From positions 6,382,501 through 6,446,500 of the forward strand of contig NZ_AP023081.1 in assembly GCF_026072635.1 (NCBI RefSeq): 64,000 nucleotides of DNA, written 5' to 3'. The notes under the pieces are model-generated. The model did no database searches and was not told the DNA's origin. It saw only the letters and a list, made by a program, of their open reading frames with translations. The position numbers and the translations under genes were made by a program. This DNA comes from Pseudomonas solani. GTDB lineage: Bacteria > Pseudomonadota > Gammaproteobacteria > Pseudomonadales > Pseudomonadaceae. This document shows positions 27,686 through 37,000 of this stretch, piece by piece; the first letter of the stretch is position 1; each line of letters starts with the position of its first letter.

Positions 27686-28558
27686 ATGATGCGCATCCTG
27701 TTGTTCGTGGCCACCAACCTTGCAGTTCTGGTGATCGCCAGCATCACCCTCAAGCTGCTGGGCGTAGACCGCTTCACCGGCCAGAATTACGGCAGCCTGC
27801 TGGTGTTCTGTGCCGTGTTCGGTTTCGCCGGCTCCCTGGTCTCGCTGTTCATCTCCAAGTGGATGGCGAAGATGAGCACCGGCACCGAAATCATCACCCA
27901 GCCCCGCACCCGCCACGAACAGTGGCTGCTGCAGACCGTGGAGCAACTGTCCCGCGAAGCCGGGATCAAGATGCCGGAAGTCGGCATCTTCCCCGCCTAC
28001 GAGGCCAACGCCTTCGCCACCGGCTGGAACCGCAACGACGCACTGGTCGCCGTGAGCCAGGGCCTGCTGGAGCGCTTCTCCCCCGATGAAGTGAAGGCCG
28101 TGCTGGCCCACGAGATCGGCCACGTGGCCAACGGCGACATGGTCACCCTGGCGCTGGTCCAGGGCGTGGTGAACACCTTCGTGATGTTCTTCGCGCGCAT
28201 CTTCGGCAACTTCGTCGACAAGGTGATCCTGAAGAACGAGGAAGGTCACGGCATCGGCTACTTCGTGGCGACCATCTTCGCCGAGCTGGTCCTGGGCATC
28301 CTCGCCAGCATCATCGTCATGTGGTTCTCGCGTAAGCGCGAATACCGTGCCGACGAAGCCGGCGCCCAGCTGGCCGGCACCAACGCCATGATCGGTGCCC
28401 TGCAGCGCCTGCGTGCCGAACAGGGCGTGCCGGTGCAGATGCCCGACAGCCTCACCGCCTTCGGCATCAACGGTGGCCTGAAGAACGGCCTCGCCGGCCT
28501 GCTGATGAGCCACCCGCCCCTGGAAGACCGCATCGAGGCCCTGCGCCGCCGCGGTTGA
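27686..28558 (+). CDS. htpX: membrane protease HtpX
   Basis: 290-residue M48 zinc metalloprotease of the inner membrane, degrading misfolded membrane proteins. Two N-terminal transmembrane segments (residues 4-24 and 36-57), HEIGH zinc motif at 142-146 ([14 protein letters not shown]), two further segments near 155-215, the third ligand in [11 protein letters not shown], and the C-terminal [14 protein letters not shown]. Length and start (MMRILLF) agree with E. coli HtpX. GAGGAG lies upstream with a rather long spacing. Followed by a terminator. Confidence 0.96.
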   Translation: MMRILLFVATNLAVLVIASITLKLLGVDRFTGQNYGSLLVFCAVFGFAGSLVSLFISKWMAKMSTGTEIITQPRTRHEQWLLQTVEQLSREAGIKMPEVGIFPAYEANAFATGWNRNDALVAVSQGLLERFSPDEVKAVLAHEIGHVANGDMVTLALVQGVVNTFVMFFARIFGNFVDKVILKNEEGHGIGYFVATIFAELVLGILASIIVMWFSRKREYRADEAGAQLAGTNAMIGALQRLRAEQGVPVQMPDSLTAFGINGGLKNGLAGLLMSHPPLEDRIEALRRRG

Positions 28559-28571
28559 TACACGGCAAACG

Positions 28572-28599
28572 AAAAAGGCGGCCAATCGGCCGCCTTTTT
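28572..28599. terminator. Rho-independent terminator
   Basis: AAAAAGGCGGCC, loop AATC, GGCCGCCTTTTT: a 12-bp perfect stem between convergent htpX and tpm. Confidence 0.92.
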
Positions 28600-28617
28600 C
28601 ATGCCCGCAATAAACCG

Positions 28618-29274
28618 CTAGGACCGGTGCAAGCGGAACACCGGCTCGAACAGCGCGTCCAGCCCACGGGAGGCGAACTTCCAGTTCTTCTCCAGCACGT
28701 CCTGGCGCTCCAGCAGCGCCACGCTCCAGAGGGGCTCGAAGCGCTGGCGTACCTCCGCTTCCGGCACCGAGAACGGCGGGCCGTCCAGGCGCTGCTGGTC
28801 GTACTCCAGGGTCACCGCCAGCCCCTCGCAGTGGGCCGGGAGTATCGCCGCGAGGTGCGCCACATAGCGCTCACGCATCTCCGGCGGCAGGGCGATGAGC
28901 GCGGCGCGGTCGTAGAGCCCGCCACAGTCTGCGACCTCTTGCGCATCCAGGGCGAAGAAATCCCCCTGGAGGATGTCGATGCCGCCCGCGCGGTAACGGC
29001 GCAAGGCACCCTCCTCGCTCACCTCAGGCACCAGGCCCCGCTCTTCGAAGAAGTCCGTCACCGCCTTCTCTGCCAGCTCCACGCCCAGCACCCGATGGCC
29101 CTGGGCAGCCAGCCAGACCAGGTCCAGGCTCTTGCCGCACAGCGGCACCAGCACCCGCGAGCCCTGGGCCAGGCCAAGCGACGACCAATACTGCTGCAGG
29201 TAAGGGTTGACCTCATCCAGATGAAAACCGATCTGGTCGTTGGCCCATCTGTCCTGCCAGAAACTCTCGTGCAC
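28618..29274 (-). CDS. tpm: thiopurine S-methyltransferase
   Basis: 218-residue SAM-dependent methyltransferase, the bacterial TPMT that also methylates tellurite and selenite. Landmarks: [15 protein letters not shown] at the N terminus, SAM motif [51 protein letters not shown] and [10 protein letters not shown]. The start is GTG at 29274 with AGGTGG about 10 bases upstream. It is monocistronic and shares a terminator with htpX. Confidence 0.93.
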   Translation of the reverse strand: MHESFWQDRWANDQIGFHLDEVNPYLQQYWSSLGLAQGSRVLVPLCGKSLDLVWLAAQGHRVLGVELAEKAVTDFFEERGLVPEVSEEGALRRYRAGGIDILQGDFFALDAQEVADCGGLYDRAALIALPPEMRERYVAHLAAILPAHCEGLAVTLEYDQQRLDGPPFSVPEAEVRQRFEPLWSVALLERQDVLEKNWKFASRGLDALFEPVFRLHRS

Positions 29275-29374
29275 AATCCACCTGCCGATTCGATAAGAAC
29301 ACTCAAGATTTTATGCTGGATGTCGATACGTCCAGCCCCGAATATGGCGCCCATCCTAACGGAGGAAACGCCAG

Positions 29375-30142
29375 ATGCTGCCCAGTCTTTTCATCTCCCA
29401 TGGTTCCCCGATGCTCGCCCTCGAACCCGGCGCCAGCGGCCCCGCGCTCGCGCGGCTGGCGCGCGAGCTGCCGCGCCCGGAGGCGATCCTGGTGGTGTCC
29501 GCCCACTGGGAAAGCGAACGCCTGGCGATCAGCGGCGGCACGCAGCTAGAGACCTGGCACGACTTCTACGGCTTCCCGCCCGAACTCTACGCGGTGCAGT
29601 ACCCCGCCCATGGCGCCCCGGAGCTGGCCGGGGAGGTGCAGCAACTGCTGCGCGACAACGGCCTGGAGGCCGCCATCGACCCGCAGCGGCCCATGGATCA
29701 CGGCGTATGGGTGCCATTGACGCTGATGTACCCCGAAGCCGATATCCCGGTGCTGCAACTGTCCCTGCCCAGCCGCCTGGGCCCCGCCTTCCAGACCCGG
29801 ATCGGCCACGCCCTGGCCGCCCTGCGCAAACGCGGCGTGCTGCTGATCGGCTCCGGCAGCATCACTCACAACCTCGGCGAACTGAACTGGCGCGCCGGGC
29901 CGGAAGTGATCACGCCCTGGGCCCTGGAATTCCGCGACTGGATGGTGGAGCGCCTGGAGGCCGTCGACGAGCAGGCCCTGCACGACTACCGCACCCAGGC
30001 TCCCCACGCCCGCCGCAGCCACCCCAGCGACGAACACCTGCTGCCGCTGTATTTCGCCCGGGGCGCCGGTGGGGGTTTCAAGGTGGAGCACAGCGGCTTC
30101 ACCCTCGGCGCGCTGGGGATGGATATCTATAGGTTCGGTTGA
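29375..30142 (+). CDS. class III extradiol dioxygenase, DODA type
   Basis: 255-residue enzyme of the YgiD/4,5-DOPA-dioxygenase group. Zinc or iron ligands are plausible in ISHGSPMLAL (His), VVSAHWES (His) and MDHGVWVPL (His), with a fourth in SGSITHNLGEL. It ends HSGFTLGALGMDIYRFG as in the family. In vivo substrate unknown; E. coli YgiD acts on DOPA in vitro. Divergent from tpm. The 247 bases after it hold a palindromic repeat and a terminator. Confidence 0.9.
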   Translation: MLPSLFISHGSPMLALEPGASGPALARLARELPRPEAILVVSAHWESERLAISGGTQLETWHDFYGFPPELYAVQYPAHGAPELAGEVQQLLRDNGLEAAIDPQRPMDHGVWVPLTLMYPEADIPVLQLSLPSRLGPAFQTRIGHALAALRKRGVLLIGSGSITHNLGELNWRAGPEVITPWALEFRDWMVERLEAVDEQALHDYRTQAPHARRSHPSDEHLLPLYFARGAGGGFKVEHSGFTLGALGMDIYRFG

Positions 30143-30243
30143 GGCCCCGGGCGCACCGAGGGCGGCCCTGTAGCTTTGGTCAAGCAGACACCCTCCCCCT
30201 GGCTTTTTGGGGATCTCGGCGCATGCAGCCGCCACTAGCTGCG

Positions 30244-30273
30244 GACGTAGGGTGTGCTGCGCGGCACACCCTA
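30244..30273. repeat. palindromic intergenic repeat
   Basis: GTAGGGTGTGCTGCG followed by CGGCACACCCTAC forms a near-perfect palindrome of a kind that recurs between Pseudomonas genes. Confidence 0.55.
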
Positions 30274-30348
30274 CGGCACGAGCCCATCCTGTCGGGTCCT
30301 TAGCTCGAATCGCCACAGACAGAGCCAACCACCCAACCACCGCCCATA

Positions 30349-30376
30349 AAAAAGCCCCGCTATTGCGGGGCTTTTT
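30349..30376. terminator. Rho-independent terminator
   Basis: AAAAAGCCCCGC, loop TATT, GCGGGGCTTTTT, between the convergent dioxygenase and helicase genes. Confidence 0.92.
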
Positions 30377-30389
30377 CGTCAGGCGCTGA

Positions 30390-32072
30390 TCAGTCTTCGC
30401 GGTAGCGGCGCAGCTTCAGGGACTTGCCCGCGACGCGGGTATCCTTGAGTTTGCCCAGCAGGCGATCCAGGCCGTCTTCCGGCAGCTCGATCAGGCTGAA
30501 GGTCTCGCGGATCTGGATGCGACCGATGGCGTCACGTGCCAGACCACCCTCATTGAGGATGGCGCCGAGCAGGTTCTTCGCGGCGATGCCGTCGCGGGTC
30601 CCCAGCGCGGTGCGGCAACGCACGCGGCCTTCGGTCAGCGGCAGCGGAGCACGACGCTCGCGGTACTCGCCACGCTCCCCCGAGGAACGCTCGCCATCAC
30701 GCTCGCGACGCTCACGCGGCTGCGAGGCGCTCGGCACCAGCGGCTGCTCGCGCTCGACGTCGGCGAGGTTCAGCGCCTGGCCATTGGTGGCCTTGCGCAG
30801 CAGGGCTGCGGCCAGGGCACGCGGGCTGCAACCGATGTCGGCGATCAGGCGATCCAGCAGCTCACCATGGGTGGCTTCTGCATCGGCCACCAGGGGCGCG
30901 AGGCCGGTGGTCAGCTTCTTGATGCGTGCGTCCAGCACTTGCTGGGCGTTGGGCAGGCGTACTTCGGCGACCTTCTGGTTGGTCACGCGCTCGATCACCT
31001 GCAGCATGCGGCGCTCGCGCGGGGTAACCAGCAGCAGGGCACGGCCTTCGCGACCGGCACGACCGGTACGGCCGATACGGTGCACGTAGGACTCGGGGTC
31101 GTACGGCATGTCCACGTTCAGTACGTGGGTGATGCGCGGTACGTCGATACCACGGGCAGCGACGTCGGTGGCGACGACGATGTCCAGGCGACCGTCCTTG
31201 AGGGATTCGATCACGCGCTCACGCTGGTTCTGGGCGATGTCGCCGTTCAGCGCGGCAGCCTTGTAGCCTTTGGCTTCCAGGGCGGAGGCCAGGTCCAGGG
31301 TGGCCTGCTTGGTACGCACGAAGGCGATCAGGGCGTCGAATTCCTCGACTTCCAGCAGGCGCAGCACGGCACCGACCTTCTGGTCGGCGTGGACCATCAG
31401 GTGAGCCTGCTCGATGCGGGCCACGGTCTGGGTCTTGGCGGCGATCTTGACGTGCTGCGGCTCTTTCAGGTGACGCTCGGCGATCGAACGGATCGACGGC
31501 GGCAGGGTGGCGGAGAACAGCACGCTCTGACGGCTTTCCGGCAGGGCCTGGAAGATCACTTCCAGGTCGTCCATGAAGCCGAGCTTGAGCATTTCGTCCG
31601 CTTCGTCCAGCACCAACTGCTGCACGGTGGTGAGCATCTGGTCGTCACGGCGCAGGTGGTCGCACAGGCGGCCGGGGGTGGCCACGATGACCTGGGCGCC
31701 CTGGCGCAGGGCCTTGAGCTGCGGGCCCATGGGCGCGCCGCCGTATACGGCGACCACACTCAGGCCGGGCATCTGCTTGGCGTAGGTTTCGAAAGCGGTG
31801 GCGACTTGCAGTGCGAGCTCGCGGGTCGGTGCCAGGATCAGCGCCTGCGGCTCACGTTTGGCCGGATCGATACGGGAAAGGATGGGCAGCGCGAAGGCTG
31901 CGGTCTTGCCGGTACCGGTCTGGGCCTGGCCAATCATGTCGTGACCGGCGAGGATCACCGGAATCGACTGGGCCTGGATGGGGGATGGCTCTTCATAGCC
32001 CACTGCCGTGATGGCGGAGAGAACATTGGGATGAAGTCCGAGCGCGGCGAATCCGCCGATATCCTGGGTCAT
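30390..32072 (-). CDS. deaD: DEAD-box ATP-dependent RNA helicase
   Basis: 560-residue RNA helicase. Q motif (FAALGLHPNVLSAITAVGYEEPSPIQ region), Walker A AQTGTGKTAAFAL, DEAD box VLDEADEML, SAT motif FSATLPPSI and HRIGRTGRAGREG. The C-terminal part has an Arg/Glu-rich linker and a DbpA-like RNA-binding domain (VRCRTALGTRDGIAAKNLLG to the end), so it acts on structured RNA, probably in ribosome assembly or cold adaptation. The name deaD follows the usual Pseudomonas annotation (PA2840); dbpA is an alternative. It has a long leader. Confidence 0.93.
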   Translation of the reverse strand: MTQDIGGFAALGLHPNVLSAITAVGYEEPSPIQAQSIPVILAGHDMIGQAQTGTGKTAAFALPILSRIDPAKREPQALILAPTRELALQVATAFETYAKQMPGLSVVAVYGGAPMGPQLKALRQGAQVIVATPGRLCDHLRRDDQMLTTVQQLVLDEADEMLKLGFMDDLEVIFQALPESRQSVLFSATLPPSIRSIAERHLKEPQHVKIAAKTQTVARIEQAHLMVHADQKVGAVLRLLEVEEFDALIAFVRTKQATLDLASALEAKGYKAAALNGDIAQNQRERVIESLKDGRLDIVVATDVAARGIDVPRITHVLNVDMPYDPESYVHRIGRTGRAGREGRALLLVTPRERRMLQVIERVTNQKVAEVRLPNAQQVLDARIKKLTTGLAPLVADAEATHGELLDRLIADIGCSPRALAAALLRKATNGQALNLADVEREQPLVPSASQPRERRERDGERSSGERGEYRERRAPLPLTEGRVRCRTALGTRDGIAAKNLLGAILNEGGLARDAIGRIQIRETFSLIELPEDGLDRLLGKLKDTRVAGKSLKLRRYRED

Positions 32073-32434
32073 GGGTCTGCCTCATGTGCATCCGCAAAGA
32101 CCCAAATCCCAGAGCTGCATATGCCGAAAGACCTTGTGGGTCACCCTGGCAGCCTGGGAGAGAATTTGCGAGTTGCTTATTGATATGGATGTAACGTCAA
32201 GGGTAGTCCGCGTAGCGGACGGTGCAGCCGAAGGCGAATGCCTCGAAAAATGCAGTTCCTGAACGGGGCCAGTTAAGGCCGGCGCGAATCATACCGGAAA
32301 AAGCTGACCGCCGTGCGGGTTTTTCACACGTTCGTCATCAACGCCGCCGGACGGTCATTCCCTCGTGGACAAGGGCCGGCGCTCCGGCTATATCCTCCAT
32401 GCCCCCGCCCCTCCCACGCCAAAGGACCCACCCC
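32073..32434. other. 362-base gap: long leader of deaD and promoter region of the second crotonase gene
   Basis: No gene is supported. It contains a short palindrome GTCCGC-GTA-GCGGAC (32207-32221). On the minus strand TTGACG (near 32200) could be a -35, giving deaD an untranslated leader of over 100 bases, as is common for cold-induced helicase genes. I see no clear -10. Confidence 0.5.
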
Positions 32435-33226
32435 ATGACCCAAGCCACCCCTGGCCGCGTAAGCCGTGAGAAACGCGGCCACGTCCTGCTGCTCGGACTG
32501 GACCGCACCGCCAAGCGCAACGCCTTCGACCAGGCGATGCTCGACGACCTGGTCACGGCGCTGGGCGAGTACGAGCGTGACGACGAGGCGCGCTGCGCAC
32601 TGGTGTTCGCCCATGGCGAGCACTTCACTGCGGGGCTGGACTTGGCCAATGTCGCCGAAACCTTCAGGAATGGCTGGCAGCTGCCCGATGGCGCGGTCGA
32701 CCCCTGGGGCACCTTCGGCGGCAAGCGCCTGTCCAAGCCGCTGATCCTGGCGGTGCAGGGCTACTGCTTCACCATCGGCATCGAGCTGATGCTGGCGGCC
32801 GACATCAACCTGTGCGCCAGCAACACCCGCTTCGCCCAGATGGAAGTGCAACGCGGCATCTTCCCCTTCGCCGGCGCCACCCTGCGCCTGCACCAGGCCG
32901 CTGGCTGGGGCAATGCCATGCGCTGGCTGCTGACCGGCGACGAATTCGACGCCCACGAGGCCTACCGCCTGGGCCTGGTGCAAGAGGTGCTGGCCAGTGA
33001 AGAACTGATGCCCCGCGCACTCTGGCTGGCCGAACGGGTGGCCGCCCAGGCGCCCCTCGGCATCCAGGCCACCCTCGCCTCCGCGCGCCAGACGGTAAGC
33101 GAAGGCGAAGAAGCAGCCGCCCGCAACCTGTCCGTGGTCGCCAAGCGCCTGCTGGGCTCCGAAGATGCCCAGGAAGGCGTCTGGGCAATGCTCGAACGCC
33201 GCCCGGGCGAGTTCAAGGGGCGCTGA
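32435..33226 (+). CDS. enoyl-CoA hydratase/isomerase (crotonase) family protein
   Basis: 263-residue crotonase-fold protein, paralogue of the one at 262-1058. Oxyanion-hole regions AHGEHFTAGLDLA and MEVQRGIFPFAGATLR; C-terminal RRPGEFKGR closely matches KREPVFKGR of the paralogue. ATG at 32435 with AAAGGA upstream. It corresponds in position to PA2841 next to the RNA helicase in P. aeruginosa. The following esterase gene starts close behind, so they may form an operon. CoA substrate unknown. Confidence 0.9.
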   Translation: MTQATPGRVSREKRGHVLLLGLDRTAKRNAFDQAMLDDLVTALGEYERDDEARCALVFAHGEHFTAGLDLANVAETFRNGWQLPDGAVDPWGTFGGKRLSKPLILAVQGYCFTIGIELMLAADINLCASNTRFAQMEVQRGIFPFAGATLRLHQAAGWGNAMRWLLTGDEFDAHEAYRLGLVQEVLASEELMPRALWLAERVAAQAPLGIQATLASARQTVSEGEEAAARNLSVVAKRLLGSEDAQEGVWAMLERRPGEFKGR

Positions 33227-33246
33227 AGCTGTCGGGCATCACGCTG

Positions 33247-33981
33247 GTGCTGCTGCCGGGCATGGACGGCAGCGGCGAGCTGTTCGCCCCATTGATCCAG
33301 GTACTGGGTGCCGACCTGCACACCCAGGTCGTGCGCTACCCGCCGGAACAACCACTGGGTTATGGGCCATTGATAGAGCAGGTCCGGCGGCAGTTGCCCG
33401 CTGGCCGGCCGTTCATCCTGCTCGGCGAATCCTTCTCCGGGCCCATTGCCGTCAGCCTCGCGGCCGAGCGCCCGGCCGGGCTGCTGGGCCTGGTGCTTTG
33501 CTGCACCTTTATCCGCAACCCTCGCCCAGGCCTGGCCTGGCTGAGCGGCCTGGTGCCGCTGGTGTCTCCCCGGCTGGCGCCCCGCGCCCTGCTGAGCCAA
33601 TTGCTGCTCGGCAGGTTCGCCACCCCGGCGCTGGACCAGGCCCTGGCCGGTGCACTGGCCCCCTTGTCATCGGCCACCCTGCAAGCCCGGCTGCGGGCGG
33701 TGCTGGAGGTGGATGCCACCGCGCACCTGCAACAGATCCAGGTACCGCTGCTTTATCTACAGGCGACGGCCGATCGGCTGGTGCCGGCGGACGCCGCGCG
33801 CCTCATCGAACGCTATTCAGGGGACTTTCAATGCCTGCAGCTGGAGGCCCCGCACTGCCTGCTGCAAGCACGCCCCCACGAAGCAGCCCACGCGCTGGAG
33901 CGCTTCGCTAAGACGGTCGGCACTGATCAGGGCGATCAGGTCGCCGGGCGCAGCACATCCAGCAGGGGTTGCAGCGAGTAG
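33247..33981 (+). CDS. alpha/beta hydrolase, esterase type
   Basis: 244 residues from the GTG. First strand LLPGMDGSGELF, nucleophile elbow LGESFSGPIAV (Ser), acid region TADRLVPADAA and final His in LEAPHCLLQARPHE. The frame is open without ATG back to a CTG at 33223, which overlaps the preceding stop (CTGA) and would add LKLSGITL, completing the first beta strand. CTG initiation is rare, so I keep GTG but note that the protein looks short at its start. Its last 46 bases overlap the convergent gene, encoding a low-complexity tail (STSSRGCSE). Confidence 0.78.
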   Translation: MLLPGMDGSGELFAPLIQVLGADLHTQVVRYPPEQPLGYGPLIEQVRRQLPAGRPFILLGESFSGPIAVSLAAERPAGLLGLVLCCTFIRNPRPGLAWLSGLVPLVSPRLAPRALLSQLLLGRFATPALDQALAGALAPLSSATLQARLRAVLEVDATAHLQQIQVPLLYLQATADRLVPADAARLIERYSGDFQCLQLEAPHCLLQARPHEAAHALERFAKTVGTDQGDQVAGRSTSSRGCSE

Positions 33982-34682
33982 CCCAGGCGCGGTGCCAGGG
34001 CCTCGCAACGGGCGGTGAGCGTACGGATGTCGAGTTGCTGCTCGAGATCGGCGGGGACGATAAGGATGACGTTGCCCTCCTTCACCGGGCACTCCCAGTA
34101 ATGCCGGTGGTACAGGCCGCGCAGCAGAGCGGCGCCGAGCGGGCGACCGTCGTTGCCGGCCCATTGGTTGATCACCAGCCAGCCACCGGGATTCAGGCGC
34201 TTCTGGCAGTTTTCAAGGAAGCGCCAGGCCAGGTGGCCGACGCCCGGGCCCGTGTCGGTGTAGAGGTCGACGAAGATCAGGTCGGCGGTTTCGGCGGTTT
34301 CCAGCAGCTCCAGGGCATCACCGATACGCACGGTTAGGCGCGGGTCGTCGTCTAGGCCGAGGTATTCCATGGCCAGGCGCGGCACGTCCGGGCGCAGTTC
34401 CACCACCTCGACGTCGTCCAGTGGCAGGAACTTCATGCACGCCTGGGTCAGGGTGCCGGCGCCCAGGCCGAGGAACAGCGCGCTTTCCGGGTACTCGTGG
34501 CACAGCGCACCCAGCAGCATGGCGCGGGTGTAGTCGTACTCCAGCCAGGCGGGATCGGCCGTGAAGACGCAGCTCTGCTCCACCGCCTCGCCGAATTCGA
34601 GAAACCGGTAGTCACCCACCTCGAGCACGCGGATGACGCCGAACTCGTCATGCACCTCTGCCAGCAAACGCTCCTCGCGCAT
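33936..34682 (-). CDS. spermidine synthase-like methyltransferase-fold protein
   Basis: 248-residue protein with a polyamine-synthase/SAM-type Rossmann core: ALFLGLGAGTLTQACM (motif I), VEVVELRPDVPRLA, RIGDALELLETAETADLIFVDLY and PGGWLVINQWAG. True spermidine synthases have GGGDG in motif I; here it is GLGAG, so aminopropyl transfer is not assured. The ATG at 34682 has GGGGAG 7 bases upstream. Divergent from the flavin monooxygenase. Annotated in pseudomonads as a spermidine-synthase-family protein. Confidence 0.82.
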   Translation of the reverse strand: MREERLLAEVHDEFGVIRVLEVGDYRFLEFGEAVEQSCVFTADPAWLEYDYTRAMLLGALCHEYPESALFLGLGAGTLTQACMKFLPLDDVEVVELRPDVPRLAMEYLGLDDDPRLTVRIGDALELLETAETADLIFVDLYTDTGPGVGHLAWRFLENCQKRLNPGGWLVINQWAGNDGRPLGAALLRGLYHRHYWECPVKEGNVILIVPADLEQQLDIRTLTARCEALAPRLGYSLQPLLDVLRPAT

Positions 34683-34857
34683 CACCACTCCCCAATCCGC
34701 CCCGTGACATTTCGCACCAGGGGCACGCCACAAAGGCGCCGTTTGCCATTGAAGCGAGGTGCCCTCACCTCGCCATAATCCGGGCATGCCGCAGGCCTCG
34801 CCAGGCGCTGCCCGAAAAAACCCGAGAAGAATAACAGCCAAGAGGTGCATCCCACTC

Positions 34858-36186
34858 ATGTACGCCATCATCGGCGCCGGCCCCATGGGCCTTTGCGCGG
34901 CCCGCCAGTTGCAGAAGCATGGAATCCCCTTCGTCGGCTTCGAGCTGCACGAGGACGTCGGCGGGCTCTGGGACATCGACAACCCCCACAGCACCATGTA
35001 CGAGTCCGCGCACCTGATCTCCTCCAAGCGCACAACCGAGTTCAGCGAGTTCCCCATGGCCGACGACGTGGCGCCCTACCCGCACCACAGCGAGATGCGC
35101 CGCTATTTCCGTGATTACGCCCAGCACTTCGGCCTGCGCGCGCACTACCAGTTCGGCACCCGCGTGGAATCCCTGGAGCGCCGGGAAAAGGGCTGGAAGC
35201 TCACCAGCGAGCGCAACGGCGAACGCCACGAGTGGTTGGTGGACGGCGTGCTCATCGCCAACGGCACGCTGCACGCGCCCAACCAGCCGGAGCTGCCCGG
35301 CCGCTTCGACGGCGAACTGCTGCATTCCGCCGACTACCGCTCCCCGGCCCTGTTCGAGGGCAAGCGGGTGCTGGTGATCGGTTGCGGCAACTCGGCCTGC
35401 GACATCGCCGTCGATGCCGTGCACCGCGCCCGCTCGGTGGATATCTCGGTACGCCGTGGCTACTACTTTCTGCCGAAGTTCCTCCTCGGCCGCCCCATCG
35501 ATACCTTCGGCGGCGCGGTAAAACTGCCGCGGGCACTGAAGCAACGCATCGACGGCGCATTGATCCGCGCCCTGATCGGCAAGCCCTCCGACTACGGCCT
35601 GCCCGAACCGGACTACCGCCTCTATGAATCCCACCCGGTGGTGAACTCCCTGGTGCTGCACCACCTCGGCCATGGCGACATCAAGGCGCGGCCGGACCTG
35701 GCCAGCATCGAGGGCCGCCAGGCGGTGTTCTGCGATGGCAGCCGCGCAGACTACGACCTGATCCTCCAGGCCACCGGCTACAAGCTGGACTACCCCTTCA
35801 TCGCCCGCGAGGAGCTGAACTGGCCCGAGCGCGCCGGGGCGCCGCAGCTGTACCTGAACATCTTCCATCCCCAGCATGACGACCTGTTCATGATGGGCAT
35901 GGTGGAAGCCTCCGGCCTCGGCTGGCAGGGCCGCGCCGAACAGGCGGAGCTGGTGGCGCTGTTCATCCGCCAGTGCCAGGCCGGCAGCGCCTCGGCCGAG
36001 CGTTTTCGCCGCCTCAAGGCCGAGCGCGCCGGGCAGCGCCTGGACGGCGGCTACGCCTACCTGGAGCTGGAGCGCATGGCCTACTACGTGCACAAGGACA
36101 GCTACCGCAGCAGCGTGAAACGGCATATCGACGAGCTGCGCCGCGACCTGCGCGAACAGCCCGCCGACATCAGCGCCCTGGCCTGA
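34858..36186 (+). CDS. flavin-containing monooxygenase family protein
   Basis: 442-residue FAD/NADPH enzyme. FAD motif YAIIGAGPMGLCAARQLQKH at the extreme N terminus; FMO signature region STMYESAHLISSKRTTEFSE; NADPH motif VLVIGCGNSACDIAVDAVHR; C-terminal LQATGYKLDYPF typical of FMO/Baeyer-Villiger enzymes. The start at 34858 places the GxGxxG correctly. The following TauE gene starts 2 bases after its stop, so they form an operon. Oxidised substrate unknown (a sulfur or nitrogen compound is plausible). Confidence 0.88.
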   Translation: MYAIIGAGPMGLCAARQLQKHGIPFVGFELHEDVGGLWDIDNPHSTMYESAHLISSKRTTEFSEFPMADDVAPYPHHSEMRRYFRDYAQHFGLRAHYQFGTRVESLERREKGWKLTSERNGERHEWLVDGVLIANGTLHAPNQPELPGRFDGELLHSADYRSPALFEGKRVLVIGCGNSACDIAVDAVHRARSVDISVRRGYYFLPKFLLGRPIDTFGGAVKLPRALKQRIDGALIRALIGKPSDYGLPEPDYRLYESHPVVNSLVLHHLGHGDIKARPDLASIEGRQAVFCDGSRADYDLILQATGYKLDYPFIAREELNWPERAGAPQLYLNIFHPQHDDLFMMGMVEASGLGWQGRAEQAELVALFIRQCQAGSASAERFRRLKAERAGQRLDGGYAYLELERMAYYVHKDSYRSSVKRHIDELRRDLREQPADISALA

Positions 36187-36187
36187 G

Positions 36188-36922
36188 GTGGCGGGCGACC
36201 CCTGGCTCTGGCTGGGCCTGTTCATCCTCTTCGCCTATGGCCTGGAAGCCGTCACCGGCTTCGGCAGCACGGTGGTGGCCCTGTCCCTCGGCGCCCTGCT
36301 GCTGCCGATCGGCCAGTTGCTGCCGGTGCTGGTACCCCTGAACCTGCTGATGAGCGGCTACCTGGCCTGGCGCTACCGGCACCTGGCCGACGGGCCGCTG
36401 CTGCTGGGCGGCATCCTCCCCGCGATGCTCGCCGGTACCCTGCTCGGCTACGCCCTGCTGCCCTGGCTCGAGGGTGCCGCGCTGAAGCAGGGCTTCGGCG
36501 TGCTGATCCTCTGGTTCGCCCTGCGCGAGCTGTGGCGCCAGCGCCATGAACGGCCACGGGGCCATTCACCCGCCTGGATGACCCGCCTGCAGATCGGCGC
36601 CGGCGGCGTCTGCCATGGCTTGTTCGCCTCGGGCGGCCCGCTGCTGGTCTACGCCCTGGCCGGCACGCCGCTGTGCAAGGCGCGCCTGCGGGCCACCCTG
36701 GCCTGCGTCTGGCTCAGCCTCAACGGTCTGCTCAGCCTGGCCTTCCTGGTGGACGGCCGCCTGGCCCCCGCCCTGCCCCACCTGGCGCTCTACCTGCCCC
36801 TGCTGGTGCTGGGCGTGGCGGCTGGGGAATGGCTGCACCACCGCGTGGCCGAGCGGCACTTCCGCACCCTCACCTACCTGCTGCTGTGTCTCTGTGGCCT
36901 GTTGCTGGCCTGGCACGCCTGA
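36188..36922 (+). CDS. TauE/SafE family permease
   Basis: 244-residue inner-membrane protein with about eight hydrophobic segments. TauE repeats: YGLEAVTGFGSTVVALSLGA and GAGGVCHGLFASGGPLLVYA. It starts with GTG 2 bases after the monooxygenase stop (GAGGTG), so it is translated with it. The pairing with a flavin monooxygenase suggests handling of an organosulfur compound or sulfite, but that is inference. Confidence 0.85.
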   Translation: MAGDPWLWLGLFILFAYGLEAVTGFGSTVVALSLGALLLPIGQLLPVLVPLNLLMSGYLAWRYRHLADGPLLLGGILPAMLAGTLLGYALLPWLEGAALKQGFGVLILWFALRELWRQRHERPRGHSPAWMTRLQIGAGGVCHGLFASGGPLLVYALAGTPLCKARLRATLACVWLSLNGLLSLAFLVDGRLAPALPHLALYLPLLVLGVAAGEWLHHRVAERHFRTLTYLLLCLCGLLLAWHA

Positions 36923-37000
36923 AGCACCGCCAGGCGCTGGCAGCGCGGGGCCTTTCGGTTACCATGCGCCATCCGCCACACAGCCCTGATCGAGACCCTG

